A stretch of DNA of 64,000 nucleotides from Isoetes taiwanensis (lineage: Eukaryota; Streptophyta; Lycopodiopsida; Isoetales; Isoetaceae): assembly GCA_021234155.1 (NCBI GenBank), contig JAJEKV010000039.1, forward strand, positions 64,001-128,000, read 5' to 3'. Under the pieces are notes generated by a model. The model saw only the letters and a program-made list of their open reading frames with translations. It had not been told where the DNA came from and made no database searches. The translations under genes were made by a program, and so were the position numbers. Below are positions 22,417 to 33,764 of the stretch, in pieces. Within the stretch, counting starts at the first letter, position 1. Each line of letters opens with the position of its first letter.

Positions 22417-23135
22417 GGGAAAAACTACAAAATGCCCCTAACTTTTCACTTATTTCACAATATGCCCTTAACTTTCTGAAAATTCACAAAATGCCCCGGC
22501 AATGTATACATGTATTTGTACTCATTGAAATTTTACAAAATACCCTTAACTTTTACTTAAATTCATGCAATGCCCTTAACTTTTGCACATATTCAGAAAG
22601 GCCTTTCTAAATGTACACCCTTCTAGAACTTTTGATCAAATTCATAGAATACGCTTTATTTTTGCGTACCTTCACACAATGCCTTTTGTACCATCAAAAT
22701 ATTTCAGATATCGGGAAGACATATGAGAATATAAGAAATAAGTTTTTTAACTCAATGAGCTAGAAAAATCGTCTCGATGTGTTTTGTTCGAAGATTAGAA
22801 TTTCAATTGAGCTAGAAAACTTGTTTCTAAAATTCTAAGATGAATGTTCCTAATATCAAGGGTACAAAGGGCATTGTATGAAGTTAAGCTAAACTAAAGT
22901 GCATTCTATGAATTTAATTGGTTGTAGAATGTATACATTTAGGAAGGGCTTTTTGTGATTTTGTAAAAAAGTTAAGGGCATTTCATGAATTTAAGTAAAA
23001 GTTAAGGGTATTTTATAAAATTTCAAATAGTACAAATACATGTATACATTTTCAAGGGCATTTTGTAAATTTTTAGAAAGTTAGGGGCATATTATGAAAT
23101 ACATGAAAAGTTAGGGGCATTTTGTAGTTTTGCCC
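22417..23135. mobile_element. 719-bp Mutator-type MITE with 9-bp target duplication
   Basis: The ends are inverted repeats of ~200 bp beginning GGG(A/C)AAAACTACAAAATGCC. TTTATTATT directly flanks both ends (22408-22416 and 23136-23144), a 9-bp direct duplication as produced by Mutator-like elements. The arms themselves contain repeats of AAAATGCCC(C/T)TAAC. No transposase is encoded in the ~310-bp centre, so it would be mobilised in trans. Confidence 0.85.
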
Positions 23136-23169
23136 TTTATTATTTCAACAAGATGCAAGAGTTTATTAT

Positions 23170-23831
23170 TTTAAACTTACAGTTTCCTTGATGTAAATAC
23201 AGAATTCCAATGTAAGATGGTTGGGGGCAGAACCCAACAGAACAATTTTTCGTGTGTTGTATGTGTCATACGTCCAATCGAATGCCGCAATGTGGCATGA
23301 CGTAAGAATTGCTTGTTCGTCTTAATGCAAATCAAGTTATTGTTATTTCATATGTCTAGTTTGCTCATTATCTTCTACAATTGTTGACAGGGTAGGGTAT
23401 TGCATATGCTTGGCATGGTTTAGGGGGGTATTCGTATCCCTAATCTTTCGGTGATGTCAGAAAAATGGTCTGACTTTCGCATGGTCAGCCATTTATGGAA
23501 CCCCTTTCTTCTTGTGAACAGATGATGGTGTGGTGGCTCTTTTGGAAGTTTTTTGGTTGGCAGGAAAGGCATGGTCGCATGGAGATGGGTATGGCGATGA
23601 AGGTCCTCCATTTTCTAAAGCACATGCCTTTGTGTCGGAGTTACTGCCATATCCGACCTCTTCAAGCCAGCCTTTTTTTGGGCCCTATTTTTTTCTTTTT
23701 GTTTGTGGAGGCATGCGAGGCACTGTTTAGGAGCTTGGACTTCCAGTTCCACTGACGCATTTTAGAGTCAGTAGAGCTCAAGAACGTGTTATGTTTTGTT
23801 TATCCTACCTGATTAGCAAGAAGGTTGTGAA
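23170..23831. other. Intergenic DNA
   Basis: No supported gene. Overlapping 60-90-codon frames at 23495-23755 on both strands have no family motif. Confidence 0.35.
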
Positions 23832-24010
23832 TGATAAATTATCCAATTCTTGTGGAGAATAGATAGATGAGCTTGTATTGAATAATATATAGGAACAGAT
23901 ATATATATGCATCTCAATGATGCGACTCTCTACATCTAACTGACACGACTCTTGGACATGTGGACATATATGACATGGCTGTATGCTGACTAGGATATTA
24001 TATGTTAACA
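23832..24010 (-). repeat. 3' LTR of the small LTR element
   Basis: This LTR is nearly identical to 27100-27285, apart from a 9-base deletion near ATATATGC. It has TG..CA ends and is preceded by the GTGAA duplication. Confidence 0.8.
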
Positions 24011-24034
24011 CTCCCCCATCAGCATCAACCATCT

Positions 24035-25687
24035 CTAACCAAAATCATCATGTCCAGGAATATAAGTGAGCCAACTTTGGCTCATGTTAGTTTGTTTGTT
24101 GACCTTCCTTTTGAAGTTGCATGCACATGAATGTGCTTGAACTGCTTGAGCATTCTGTTGAAGCTGTACACTCTTCAAGTTCCTTTTATGAAATAAGATC
24201 TCCAACAATTGAGATCTTGGATAGTGTTCCACCGCTTCTCTTCCATAACATAATTGTTGAAGATTATAATTTATCCAATTCTCCTCCTTAATCTTCAATA
24301 ATTGCTCAATAATTTCTTTGGAATGCTCCCCCATAAACATAAGCATAATTAGAGCAGCCATTTCAATTACTTTCAAGCATGATACCTGGTGAATCTGAAG
24401 GTCTTGTAAAATTTTCTTCTCATCTCTTGTATCTTCAATGCGGGTCTTCAATGCAATAGGCTTGCAAATATGCTCTCTTAACTCTGATTGAACAGTTACC
24501 TTCTTGGAAAAGTCTGCCCAGACAGGCTTGCCTACCGGTACTCCTTCTTCATCGACAGTCTGTGCCTTGGTAACCACTTCAAATGATAGAGGTGCAATGG
24601 CTCTTTCTGCCTGAACGAATTCTTTTTCTGCATTTCTTGCTTCAACCGTCTCCAATTGCGGTGCCCGCTGATTGGCGTGAGCATCAATATCACTGCAGAT
24701 CTCTCTTTGGTCTACGCCTTCAATAACTCCAGGAGCCATAACTGAATTTGCATCCTCTAATTGGGGCATCGTTGGGCACACAAATTCTTCTGTCCCTAGC
24801 TTCATCTTTGGAGCTATACACAAGGCATCCCTATCCGTGAGGTCTGCTGTCAGAATGGTTGGCTCTGTGAATAGGATTTCGTGCATTAGTGTTGCTGCTC
24901 CGTTATCTTGAATTAAGGCATGCAATATTTCTGGATCATCTCCAAATAGATCCAAGACATCTCGAATATCCTCTTTTTGTCTTCGTTTTGCCAGTGGGCT
25001 TAGTTCCATCTGCTTTGTCTTCAGATCCATTTGCATCTCTTCTGCAGCCATGCTTCTTTCTCCCAAATCGTCTTGGGTTGCCACTATTTGTTGGGCAGCA
25101 TCCTTCTGGCTATCTCCTGCGGTATCTTCACCATCTCTGGCTTCTCTAAATGGAATCCCTGTGGCTATCTCCAACGGCACTGGGTTTTCTGCTGCTGCAT
25201 CCAGAATCCCAAAATTCGTCTCTGCATCATGTCTTGGCATCCGTGGGTCTTTATGTGCATGACCAGCAATCTGATTTCCAAGCAATTGATGTTGAATTTT
25301 GACCTCGTTGTCATCTTCTGAATGGATTGTTGCTGCCCTATTATTGGCCTCATATTTAATGGCCATGTCTGCAATGTTTTCTTCAATTGTGTCCTGTCTT
25401 GAACAAATTTCAATCTCAGCTTTAATAGCCATGGGATTTCTGTCTGGAATTCCCTCACGGCCCCTTCTTTCTATCATGGCTCCTTCTTCATTAACGAATG
25501 CCTTGAGGATTTCTGATTGAGGGCTCTGCTTAACCCCATCTGTTAGCAGCAATGGGTCGACTCCTTCAAAGCCAGATTTGGCTTCTACTTCTTCTTCTAC
25601 AACCTTTTCGACGGCATTTGCAGAATCTGCTTCAACGGCTTCTTCTACTGCACGATTAAAGGCGCCAATGCTATGGCATATTTGCAC
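24035..25687 (-). CDS. C-terminal part of an unknown ORF of the small LTR element
   Basis: This 550-codon open frame on the minus strand has its first ~50 residues (SIGAFNRAVEEAVEADSANA onward) matching the end of the plus-strand frame 25942-26836. The protein is acidic, rich in Glu/Ala/Ile, and contains no zinc knuckle, protease, RT or integrase motif that I recognise. The Met at 25687 is probably not the native start, because the homologous plus frame continues far upstream. It could be a captured host coding sequence or a gag too diverged to recognise. Confidence 0.5.
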   Translation of the reverse strand: MQICHSIGAFNRAVEEAVEADSANAVEKVVEEEVEAKSGFEGVDPLLLTDGVKQSPQSEILKAFVNEEGAMIERRGREGIPDRNPMAIKAEIEICSRQDTIEENIADMAIKYEANNRAATIHSEDDNEVKIQHQLLGNQIAGHAHKDPRMPRHDAETNFGILDAAAENPVPLEIATGIPFREARDGEDTAGDSQKDAAQQIVATQDDLGERSMAAEEMQMDLKTKQMELSPLAKRRQKEDIRDVLDLFGDDPEILHALIQDNGAATLMHEILFTEPTILTADLTDRDALCIAPKMKLGTEEFVCPTMPQLEDANSVMAPGVIEGVDQREICSDIDAHANQRAPQLETVEARNAEKEFVQAERAIAPLSFEVVTKAQTVDEEGVPVGKPVWADFSKKVTVQSELREHICKPIALKTRIEDTRDEKKILQDLQIHQVSCLKVIEMAALIMLMFMGEHSKEIIEQLLKIKEENWINYNLQQLCYGREAVEHYPRSQLLEILFHKRNLKSVQLQQNAQAVQAHSCACNFKRKVNKQTNMSQSWLTYIPGHDDFG

Positions 25688-25705
25688 CCCAACAAATCTT
25701 TCTGC

Positions 25706-25879
25706 AATATTCTAGTCAGCATACAGCCATGTCATATATGTCCACATGTCCAAGAGTCATGTCAGTTAGATGTAGAGAGTCGCATCATTGAGATGCATAT
25801 ATATGTTTTGTATCTGTTCCTATATATTATTCAATACAAGCTCATCTATCTATTCTCCATAAGAATTGGATATTTATCA
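25706..25879 (+). repeat. Third, inverted LTR copy lacking its first ~12 bases
   Basis: The sequence matches the outer LTRs in the opposite orientation. It starts inside the LTR at AATATTCTAG, where the neighbouring minus ORF ends ...TGCAATAT. The junction therefore shares AATAT microhomology. Its other end is intact and followed by TGGTATCAGATCC. Confidence 0.8.
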
Positions 25880-25941
25880 TGGTATCAGATCCTGTAGGCT
25901 CTTGATCCTGGGACCTGATCGATCCTAGTGAGTAAGCAGAA

Positions 25942-26913
25942 ATGAAAGCGGAAGTAGGAGAACCGCCTCCAAATAAAATTACTTCAAGGAAGAAGAAACG
26001 GAATGCTATATCTCAGAAATTGAAGGTATTTAAATTCAAAACCAAAGCTTGCATAACTCCATGTTTTGCTGGTGGGCAACGTACTCCGGAAGATGATAGA
26101 GTTCCGGTGGCGAATTCCAGTGTAGATGCTCAAATCTTCAGTAACCTAAGACTTGCAGGTGCCGAGATTCAAGATTTGGAAAGGGCGAATTCAAAGAAGC
26201 AGCATAATGAAGGGAAAATTCTAGAGAAAGTTTGGGTTTCCAGCAAGGGAGGGGGGCCTCGAGTTTGTTTGATGCGCCCTGGCGCGATGGCCAAGCAAGA
26301 ATTCATTCAAAATATGGCTTCACTGAAGGAGAAAGATGCCACAAATTTTGCCGAGGTCCTTGAAGCCCTAAATTATGGTCAGAAAATAGCTTATGCAGCA
26401 CCCGTTGGAGATGACGTCAAGAATAGGGCCGCTGGTGGAATTGGCGCAGAGGATGGGTTAGATCTCCCAAACTTAAAAATTGAGGATGATTATCCTCACA
26501 AAAGTGATGCATCTATTCGAGAGTATTATGCCCAACCCATCACAGATATCAGTTCCTGGCTAGATCTTGCTTATGGGAGTAGTATTATGGCAAGCAAACA
26601 GAATCAACATGAAGGACGATTGACAGCCGTTGAAGACCCTGTATTGCTGAAAGATATTGCAGAAAAATTTGTTGGGGTGCAAATACGCCATAGCATTGGC
26701 GCCTTTAATCGTGCAGTAGAAGAAGCCATTGAAGCAGATTCTGCAAATGCCGTCGAAAAGGTTGTAGAAGAAGAAGTAGAAGCCAAATCTGGCTTTGAAG
26801 GAGTTGGCCCATTGCTGCTAACTGATGGGGTTAAGCATCTACAGATTGAGCATCTACACTGGAATTCGCCACCGGAACTCTATCATCTTCCGGAGTACGT
26901 TGCCCACCAGTAA
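25942..26913 (+). CDS. N-terminal part of the unknown ORF, inverted copy
   Basis: This 323-codon frame begins MKAEVGEPPPNKITSRKKKR, with a basic stretch that could serve in nuclear entry or nucleic-acid binding. From about residue 255 it matches the minus frame 24035-25687. The last ~20 residues (from 26837) are read through the inversion junction and are not native. The same N-terminus occurs on the minus strand at 27037-26831, truncated after about 65 codons. Confidence 0.5.
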   Translation: MKAEVGEPPPNKITSRKKKRNAISQKLKVFKFKTKACITPCFAGGQRTPEDDRVPVANSSVDAQIFSNLRLAGAEIQDLERANSKKQHNEGKILEKVWVSSKGGGPRVCLMRPGAMAKQEFIQNMASLKEKDATNFAEVLEALNYGQKIAYAAPVGDDVKNRAAGGIGAEDGLDLPNLKIEDDYPHKSDASIREYYAQPITDISSWLDLAYGSSIMASKQNQHEGRLTAVEDPVLLKDIAEKFVGVQIRHSIGAFNRAVEEAIEADSANAVEKVVEEEVEAKSGFEGVGPLLLTDGVKHLQIEHLHWNSPPELYHLPEYVAHQ

Positions 26914-27037
26914 AACATGCAGTTATGCAAGCTTTGGTTTTGAATTTAAATATCTTCAATTTCTGAGATATAGCATTCCGTTTCTTCTTCCTTGAAGTAA
27001 TTTTATTTGGAGGCGGTTCTCCTACTTCCGCTTTCAT
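26831..27037 (-). pseudogene. Truncated N-terminus of the same ORF beside the outer LTR
   Basis: The first ~65 codons match the start of the plus frame at 25942. The frame is then cut at the inversion junction, where GTAGATGCT/AGCATCTAC words are repeated (about 26835-26862), and stops soon after. Confidence 0.65.
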
Positions 27038-27099
27038 TTCTGCTTACTCACTAGGATCGATCAGGTCCCAGGATCAAGAGCCTACAGGCTCTGATACCA

Positions 27100-27285
27100 T
27101 GATAAATTATCCAATTCTTGTGGAGAATAGATAGATGAGCTTGTATTGAATAATATATAGGAACAGATACAAAACATATATATGCATCTCAATGATGCGA
27201 CTCTCTACATCTAACTGACACGACTCTTGGACATGTGGACATATATGACATGGTTGTATGCTGACTAGAATATTATATGTTAACA
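27100..27285 (-). repeat. 5' LTR of the small LTR element
   Basis: TG..CA-bounded 186-bp LTR on the minus strand, followed by the primer site (27099-27087) and flanked outside by GTGAA. Confidence 0.8.
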
Positions 27286-27290
27286 GTGAA

Positions 27291-28849
27291 TGCTTGTCTT
27301 GGCCTTCGAAATGCTTGTAGTTGGTAGCAACAAGTTATGAGAAGTTTGAAGAGTTTCTTAGCTGAAGCATGGTGCTTTTCAGATGAGGTGATGCCGATTT
27401 GGCAAGGTGTTCAAATCCCCAAAAAAAAAAAGACTTTTTAATTTTTTGCAACATTTAAAACTATGCTCTGTTTGTGCTCTTAAGCAAGTCTGAAGGGGAT
27501 TGCCCGCTGCAAACTTCTTGCAATGGGTAGATGGTTGTAACTTGTTATATTTAATTGTTTTCCCCTTCAAAAAATTGCTCCAGAGAAGCTTGCAGGGAGT
27601 ACATGAGAACATGCTTCCTTGCTGCAATATTTTTGCAGTTGATATGTCATTTGAATCTTATTCTTTGTTGTTTCTTTAATGAATTTGCATAAGTTGAATT
27701 GCTGGAAAGTTCTCAATTGATATAATCTTGTGTTTATACTGCGTAAGTTTTGATAGAAGCGCAAGACTTGTTCCCATGTTGACTGTATGGTTGACCTGCA
27801 TCCTATTGTTTGTAAATCATAGGGTGAAATGGAAATCCGAGTTTGATGGCTGGGGTTGAGCCATATGGAATGTTGGATAAAATATTTCATGATTTAATGG
27901 TCCAGATGAGATGAGTATCCGGATGAGATGAATATGTTGCTATTTGTATGCATGTATTAACGAGTATTCGCCTTTTTGAGAACACTCTTTATAATAGCTT
28001 ATCTACACTTGTGTTTTGGCACCATTGGTGGGCCACCATTTTTAAGGGCACGAAGGGACCGAAAAGTTTTGTATATCAACCCTCAATACATAATAACCAT
28101 TGTCATTAATTAAAATGCCATACAATCATTAACATTATTCATAACACCTACCCCCTCCCCCAAAAAAAAAAAAAAGAAAGCCCCCTTTTTTTATTGCATT
28201 AACTTGTTTTATCTACATACTTAAAATGTTTTTGTGGGGATGTGTCCTCTTTTTTCCGGCCGCCGGTAACGCCGGTAACACCCTATTTTCCAGCCAAAAA
28301 GTGAAATTTTGGAAAGAGAATTTTTTTTGGCAAGCAAAGGCTAACCCTAAAACGTTTTTTCTTGAGCGTTTTGCAATATGATTATGGGCGAACAGCTTAA
28401 CCCTCTTCATCTTCAAGAAGATTGCACAGCGCTGGCTTTCTCCACCTTTTTTCATCGTTTTTTGGTTCTTCTGTGTGGACTTGGACACCTGAAATTCGTT
28501 CTCAGGGTCTTTGCTTGCTGCAAGGGTAGCAAGGCCCATTCTTCCATAGGTCCAATTCTTAGATGAATGGAAGAGGCATGGAAATGGTAGCTTACTTCTT
28601 TGACCAGATTATTTTCCGCAACTTCTGCTGTTGGCTGCATCTTCATCTACGTGGTATGCTACTATTTACATTTGTCTCTTTCATGGGTCTTACTTTAAAA
28701 ACTGTTCGAAGTTGTTGCTATAGTTCAAGTCTTACCATGTGGACAGTGCATTCCAATGTCAAGCATCTGTATAGTGTAAAACATTTAAAATTTTTCATTT
28801 TAATTATGGTGCAATGTTACTTATGGTGTAAGTAAACAAAAGGTGGACG
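27291..28849. other. Intergenic DNA
   Basis: No supported gene. A CT-rich, relatively GC-rich segment at about 28240-28640 has short frames on both strands, such as 28378-28566 and minus 28213-28539. It looks like a gene leader, but I recognise no domain and no continuation. Confidence 0.35.
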
Positions 28850-29245
28850 ACGTATAATTAGAGAGAGAAAGTGGCGAAGGGTTAGAGGGACACCTTGGTA
28901 GCTAGAAGGTGTGGTCCAAGACTAGAGAGACCATAAGGTGGCTAGAGAGAGAGAGAGAGGAGGAGGTAGAGAGAGAAGATGGAGAAGGAGGACTTAGATA
29001 GAGAAGGAGGGCCCAGGCGCTAGAGAGAGAAAGTGGAGAGGGAGGATTACAGAGAAAAGGAGGGCCCCGGCACTAGAGAGAGAAGGTGGAGCAAGGCGCT
29101 AAGAGAAAAAACCTCAAAAAGTGGGAGGATTACAGAGAGAAGGAGGACCCAAGCACTAGAGAGAAAAAGTAGAGAGGGAGGATTACAGAGAGAAGGAGGG
29201 CCCAGGCGCTAGAGACGCTAAGAGAAAAAACCTCAAAAAGTGAGG
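28850..29245. repeat. GA-rich minisatellite
   Basis: Imperfect repeats of the type 'agagagagaaggaggaccc(a/g)(a/g)gc(a/g)ctagagag' and 'gagggaggattacagagagaaggagggcccaggcgctagagag'. A longer word, GCTAAGAGAAAAAACCTCAA, occurs at about 29098 and 29218. Confidence 0.8.
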
Positions 29246-32200
29246 GGCTGGTCACGCGACAAAAAACAACATTTAAAATAATATACACATGAAGGGAGGA
29301 CGGGTGGGAGTCAAGGGAACTGCTGAGAGAGGAGAAAACGACGATAAGAAGTCGATGAAGAATCTGCAAGAAATAGCGATACCCAAACGAACCAGAGCCT
29401 CAGAAAATGCATGCAACGCATGCATGCACAGGAGAGATGCATGCTCGCCCATTCATAAATTCCGAGTCGATGGCTCGGATCGATGGCATTATTTGAAGAA
29501 ATGAAAGGAGTTTGTGACATAATTGGAGAATGAATTGCAAATGAAATGCTACCTGGTGGTATTGGTGGAGGAACCGCTATAGAGTTGAAAGTTGACTTGT
29601 GCATCTACTTAGATGTTACATTTATAATAGATGCAAGATGATGCTGAGAGCTCATAAGGAAGACGGAAGATCCCTTAAATAGTTCAACTTGATACACTTC
29701 CAGGGTATAAAGAAATTGCAGGAAATAAATTAGAGCAGTTAGCATCTTCTAAAGTTAGTGAGTAGTGCTTCAATGCATGCTGATTGTCAGTACAATTGGC
29801 AGTGATAATGGCTTGCTGCATACGCATAAATTAAAGAAAAAGTAACTGAGCAATGTAAATAGATATTGAGAAACTGCAAAACATATGTAGATGGATAGTA
29901 TAGTTCTTACCATAGTTCTATATGGCAGCAACATCCATTTTTTCTACAGATAATTATTCTAGAATGTATGGCACTTGGACATATACATTATCTATTCTCT
30001 TATGCTCTAACATGAGTTTTATTGCTCATTTCTTCAGATCCATACAACGATCATGCCATGGATCTTATCTACTTGACAACACTTTGGACAGTTTTATCCA
30101 TGTCGTCTATAAGCTTGTGCATGTGATAGGCCAAAAAATACGTGGAAAGAAATGTTTCCCACTGAGCAGTTCATGATGAGATATAAACCTCTAGTGCAGA
30201 AATAGGATAAGAGAATGGGACAAATTTGACAAAAGAATTAATCAAATAACATATCCAGCAAGATCAAGAAATATAATTGGGGTCAAAATTCCAATACCAA
30301 GATGCTTATTTTTACACATGTATAGACTACCGCATAACAATCCTCAATAACTAAATATTAAGATAAACCTCATGAGAGCATTACGTTGAAAAGGATTTCT
30401 CAGAGCAAATTATAGCTAATGATGGAATGGAGCTATTTATCTGCAGCAACGGCTGCGCATAGACCTAATAAAAAGATGGAGAAAGATTGACACAGAGGCA
30501 GAAATGATGAGAAGAGAAGCTTGCATACCTCCATATACTATTCCTGCCATTAGACAGTCAAGTAATTGAAAGAGGTAAATTCAGAAGTTCGAGTAGCCTG
30601 GTCAATTAGAGTATACGTTCGTAAAAAATGTGCTTCCTCATTTCTATCTAACCAACTAATGCCCCTTGCAAGAGAGGGGGAGTAAAAGACTAAATATGTC
30701 ATAACAGGTTAGGGTAAACACCACTTTTCTGTGTATTCATGTACCCTAGTTTTCAGTAAATCTGGGAGCACTTTTGAGCCCATACATCTGTTCAAGGAAC
30801 AATTTCTGTGTTTGCACTGCATTCTACTTACACAGAAAAGAAAATACTATCATCTCTATGTAGTTGTTATCATTTTTACCATGGCAAATGGTCTTTTCAC
30901 TTTTTGAAGTAATTAGGGGCCCGTGACAACTCATGTTGCCTCTTCCCCTGCAGTTAGATTTAGGGCCTGCAAGTGAAGGATACTATGCAAGGGTGGATCA
31001 AGAGACATTATTATTACTGCTAAAGATAATGAGACACCTTTGTAGGAGTGCATACGACTACTAACATGTTTAGTTAATTACCTTAAAGTTGTGCCCATGT
31101 TGCAAGAGCCATGATCCTTTCACATTTCATCTCTAAAACTTTTTGGTTCTAAATTGGAAAACAACACATAACGTACATCAATGGATGTGGAAGAAAATAT
31201 TCTTACATACACACTGCAAGTAACGTACATCAATGGATGGTTCAAGGATATCCATCGTACTTGAAAGATGTAGCTTCTTCAATTCAATTTAGATATTATG
31301 GCACTTCTTTAAGTTCAGCAAGACGAAGTTTATCCTCCTGCATATTCATTTTTAAGATAAGATCTATTGAATTATTAACTATAAGAAACACATTGACAAA
31401 ATAAGCATATTCTCAAAGGCAAGAGTGCTGGATGTAGAATGTTCATTTATTGCATGCGCATGCAGCACACACATAGCCAGAGAATACACACAACCATGTA
31501 GCATAAACACAACAAAAGAACCCAAATAATACATAGATAAAGTGGATGACACAGGAAATGCCCAGCCTGTGAATCATGACTCTGAGCTAGTTGATAATGA
31601 TGCAGAAATTCATATCAAACAAAGAAGACTTAAGTTCCAAATGATTTGCAGGAAAAAACGCATACTCGGACAACAAAATATAACAGAAGCATTGTCTACT
31701 CAATAAAGTTGCATCACGGTTCAAGAAACTTAATGCACTCCAGTAAAGTGTTATCAACTACTTACCAATAATTGTCAATGCAATCAGCTTTTAATTGAAC
31801 CACCTTGATATAAAAGGAATTATGAATTTCCTGCCTTCATAACCCATAAATTGGCAGGCACCATGAGATATCTGTCACCATGAATGTATATAGAGTCATG
31901 CTAAGCAAACAAACTAAAAGAAACAATATGCAAGATAGATAACATTGATTTACCACAATTCTCTCATCTCCATTCAGTAGAGGTTAGGCTCACGTGCAGA
32001 AGTCATAGCATTTCTAGTGATCTAGAATCTGGATTAGTTTTAAAAGTGCAATGAATACAGGCATCTTTCAGTACATCGCTACAAAAGGGGTGTATTAGCA
32101 TGCCCCAAATACCATGAGAGCGATTGTGTCTCAACCAGAAGGCCTAATTCAAGACGTAAATCATACCTGCTAGCAGATGACCTGGTACTAAAGGTTTAGG

Positions 32201-32742
32201 TCACAATCCACATGATGCTGGACCAGCAGATAATCATAGTGTCATAAATTCAGCCTACAAAAATCGCCACCAGTAGCCATCGTCAAAAGAGAAGTAAGGA
32301 CAAAACTACATTAGTTGAACAATGCGGATGAAGGCAGAACATGTATTACCCAAGATCTCTTTAAGTTCCACATAACCATATCAAACAATATCGCAAAAAT
32401 GGGATATGCCTTAAAGCGACCTCCGAATCATGAGATGTTCCCTTAATGCATCTTCAGGAAGGAAACAATCATACATTAAGGGCTGCAACCACCATAGCAA
32501 CTGCAAAGAAATGATTCTGCCTTCTTAACCGGCTATTAATTCAGCATGCAGACCCTGCCAACAAACACTTACATTAAAAATCTTCTCTGCCCAAGAGAGC
32601 AAAAATATATTGTTGTTTGATGTAGCACAGATGATCATGAACCTGGATCAGACAAAAAAGAAGAAATACCTTATTTTACACGCTGGTTTATTGCTCTATA
32701 GAGAAGCTATGCTTTACAATTTAGAACTGATAAAATCAACAT
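29246..32742. other. Long AT-rich intergenic stretch
   Basis: I find no frame longer than about 97 codons and no recognisable domain or element end. 'acgtacatcaatggatg' occurs twice (about 31173 and 31224). This may be old, decayed repeat DNA or a large intron of an unseen gene. Confidence 0.4.
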
Positions 32743-33072
32743 GTGCTCTCAGTCATGGCCTTCACAGAAAGTATTCCACCTCAAGATAAACCTGCAATGC
32801 AAAATCGTCTAAGATATTTTCTCTCAGATTTTTTCCCCATAATACGCAATGAAATTCAATCAGAAATTGAAGGTACAATGAAACTCAATCAAAAGGACCT
32901 GATTTTGCTACTCCTTGATGCCCTTGTGGCTCCAGGCTTCAAAAAATGGCAGCCCAAGCTGCAGGTGAAAGCTCCAGCCGCTAAGAGGTATTGTGGAAGA
33001 TGGCAATCGACCACCGCTAGTGCTACATCCACCGCCATGCCTAAGACCGAAAGGGGCAAATCGATGCCTTGA
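32743..33072 (+). CDS. Hypothetical 109-aa frame
   Basis: The frame has a helical, acidic-amphipathic first half (DKPAMQNRLRYFLSDFFPII...LLLLDALVAPG) and a basic C-terminus. No family is recognised. The ATG six codons later (starting MAFTESI) is an alternative start. It lies just 5' of the gypsy insertion and could be a captured or chance frame. Confidence 0.25.
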   Translation: MLSVMAFTESIPPQDKPAMQNRLRYFLSDFFPIIRNEIQSEIEGTMKLNQKDLILLLLDALVAPGFKKWQPKLQVKAPAAKRYCGRWQSTTASATSTAMPKTERGKSMP

Positions 33073-33506
33073 AGATTGAAACGGCAAATAAAATCACACA
33101 AATTCTAGATTTTTGGAAAATTCCCGATTTCTGGAAAACCGTTTTTTTTTTCAGGCGTCTGAGAATCCCAAAAACCTTAGGGAAATCAAGTAGAAAAAAT
33201 TCCAAAAACATTTTTCTCCAGACCGGAAATTTCCAAATTAACAAGATTGATATATAGGTGATTCTGGTGCAATATATGGCTACAATTGGCGTTTTTGGAA
33301 ATTTTTTAAGGCATATATAAGGGGGTTTTTTACGACCCCTTGCATGCACATGAGGTATCCCGTATGTGACGTTCCAGGACAGTATACGGTCCTAGGACGT
33401 ATACTGTACTGCCTCGTCACGCGTACACGCCACCCCGACTGACGTGTACGCCAACGTGTAGCTAGGTTAGTAGCCTAGGGGGCAACGTGTAAGGAGTGTG
33501 CAATTA

Positions 33507-33665
33507 TTAATGTGCACATTCATTAATGTGCACATTCACTTAGGTGCACATTTCCCCATATGGCCACTTGATACCAAGTGGGCCACACCCATAGGTGCAA
33601 TTAATGTGCACATTCTCCAATGTGCACATTCATTAATGTGCACACATTTCCATGTGGGCACATTT
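33507..33665 (+). promoter_or_regulatory. GTGCAC-containing repeats in U3
   Basis: Five to six copies of (T)AATGTGCACATT(C), each centred on the palindrome GTGCAC, lie 100-250 bp upstream of the TATA box. Clustered palindromic words in U3 are typical of enhancer sites. The binding factor is unknown. The same cluster is preserved in the 3' LTR (about 45633-45790). Confidence 0.5.
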
Positions 33666-33758
33666 GGCCACCTAAGCCTTAAAGGCAAGTGGGCCAATTT
33701 CCAATTATCCCACATGCCAAAAGGGGATAATTGGAAACCCTAGCCACCCCCCCTTGTC

Positions 33759-33764
33759 TATATA
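33759..33764 (+). promoter_or_regulatory. LTR TATA box
   Basis: TATATA within CTTGTCTATATAGGG, conserved in both LTRs. Transcription would start about 30 bases downstream, near AAACCCTAA. Confidence 0.5.

Larger units (their letters stand above)
23832..27285 (-). mobile_element. Non-autonomous LTR retrotransposon with an internal inverted LTR-plus-ORF segment
   Basis: The outer LTRs (23832-24010 and 27100-27285, 179 and 186 bp, minus orientation TGTTAACATA...AATTTATCA) are flanked by the direct duplication GTGAA (23827-23831 and 27286-27290). A primer site TGGTATCAGAGCC lies next to the right LTR (minus, 27099-27087), and a G-rich polypurine tract lies next to the left LTR (about 24011-24018). 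Inside is a third LTR on the plus strand (25706-25879) with its own primer site (25880-25892) and ORF start. No gag-pol domains were recognised, so it depends on another element for mobility. Confidence 0.8.
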
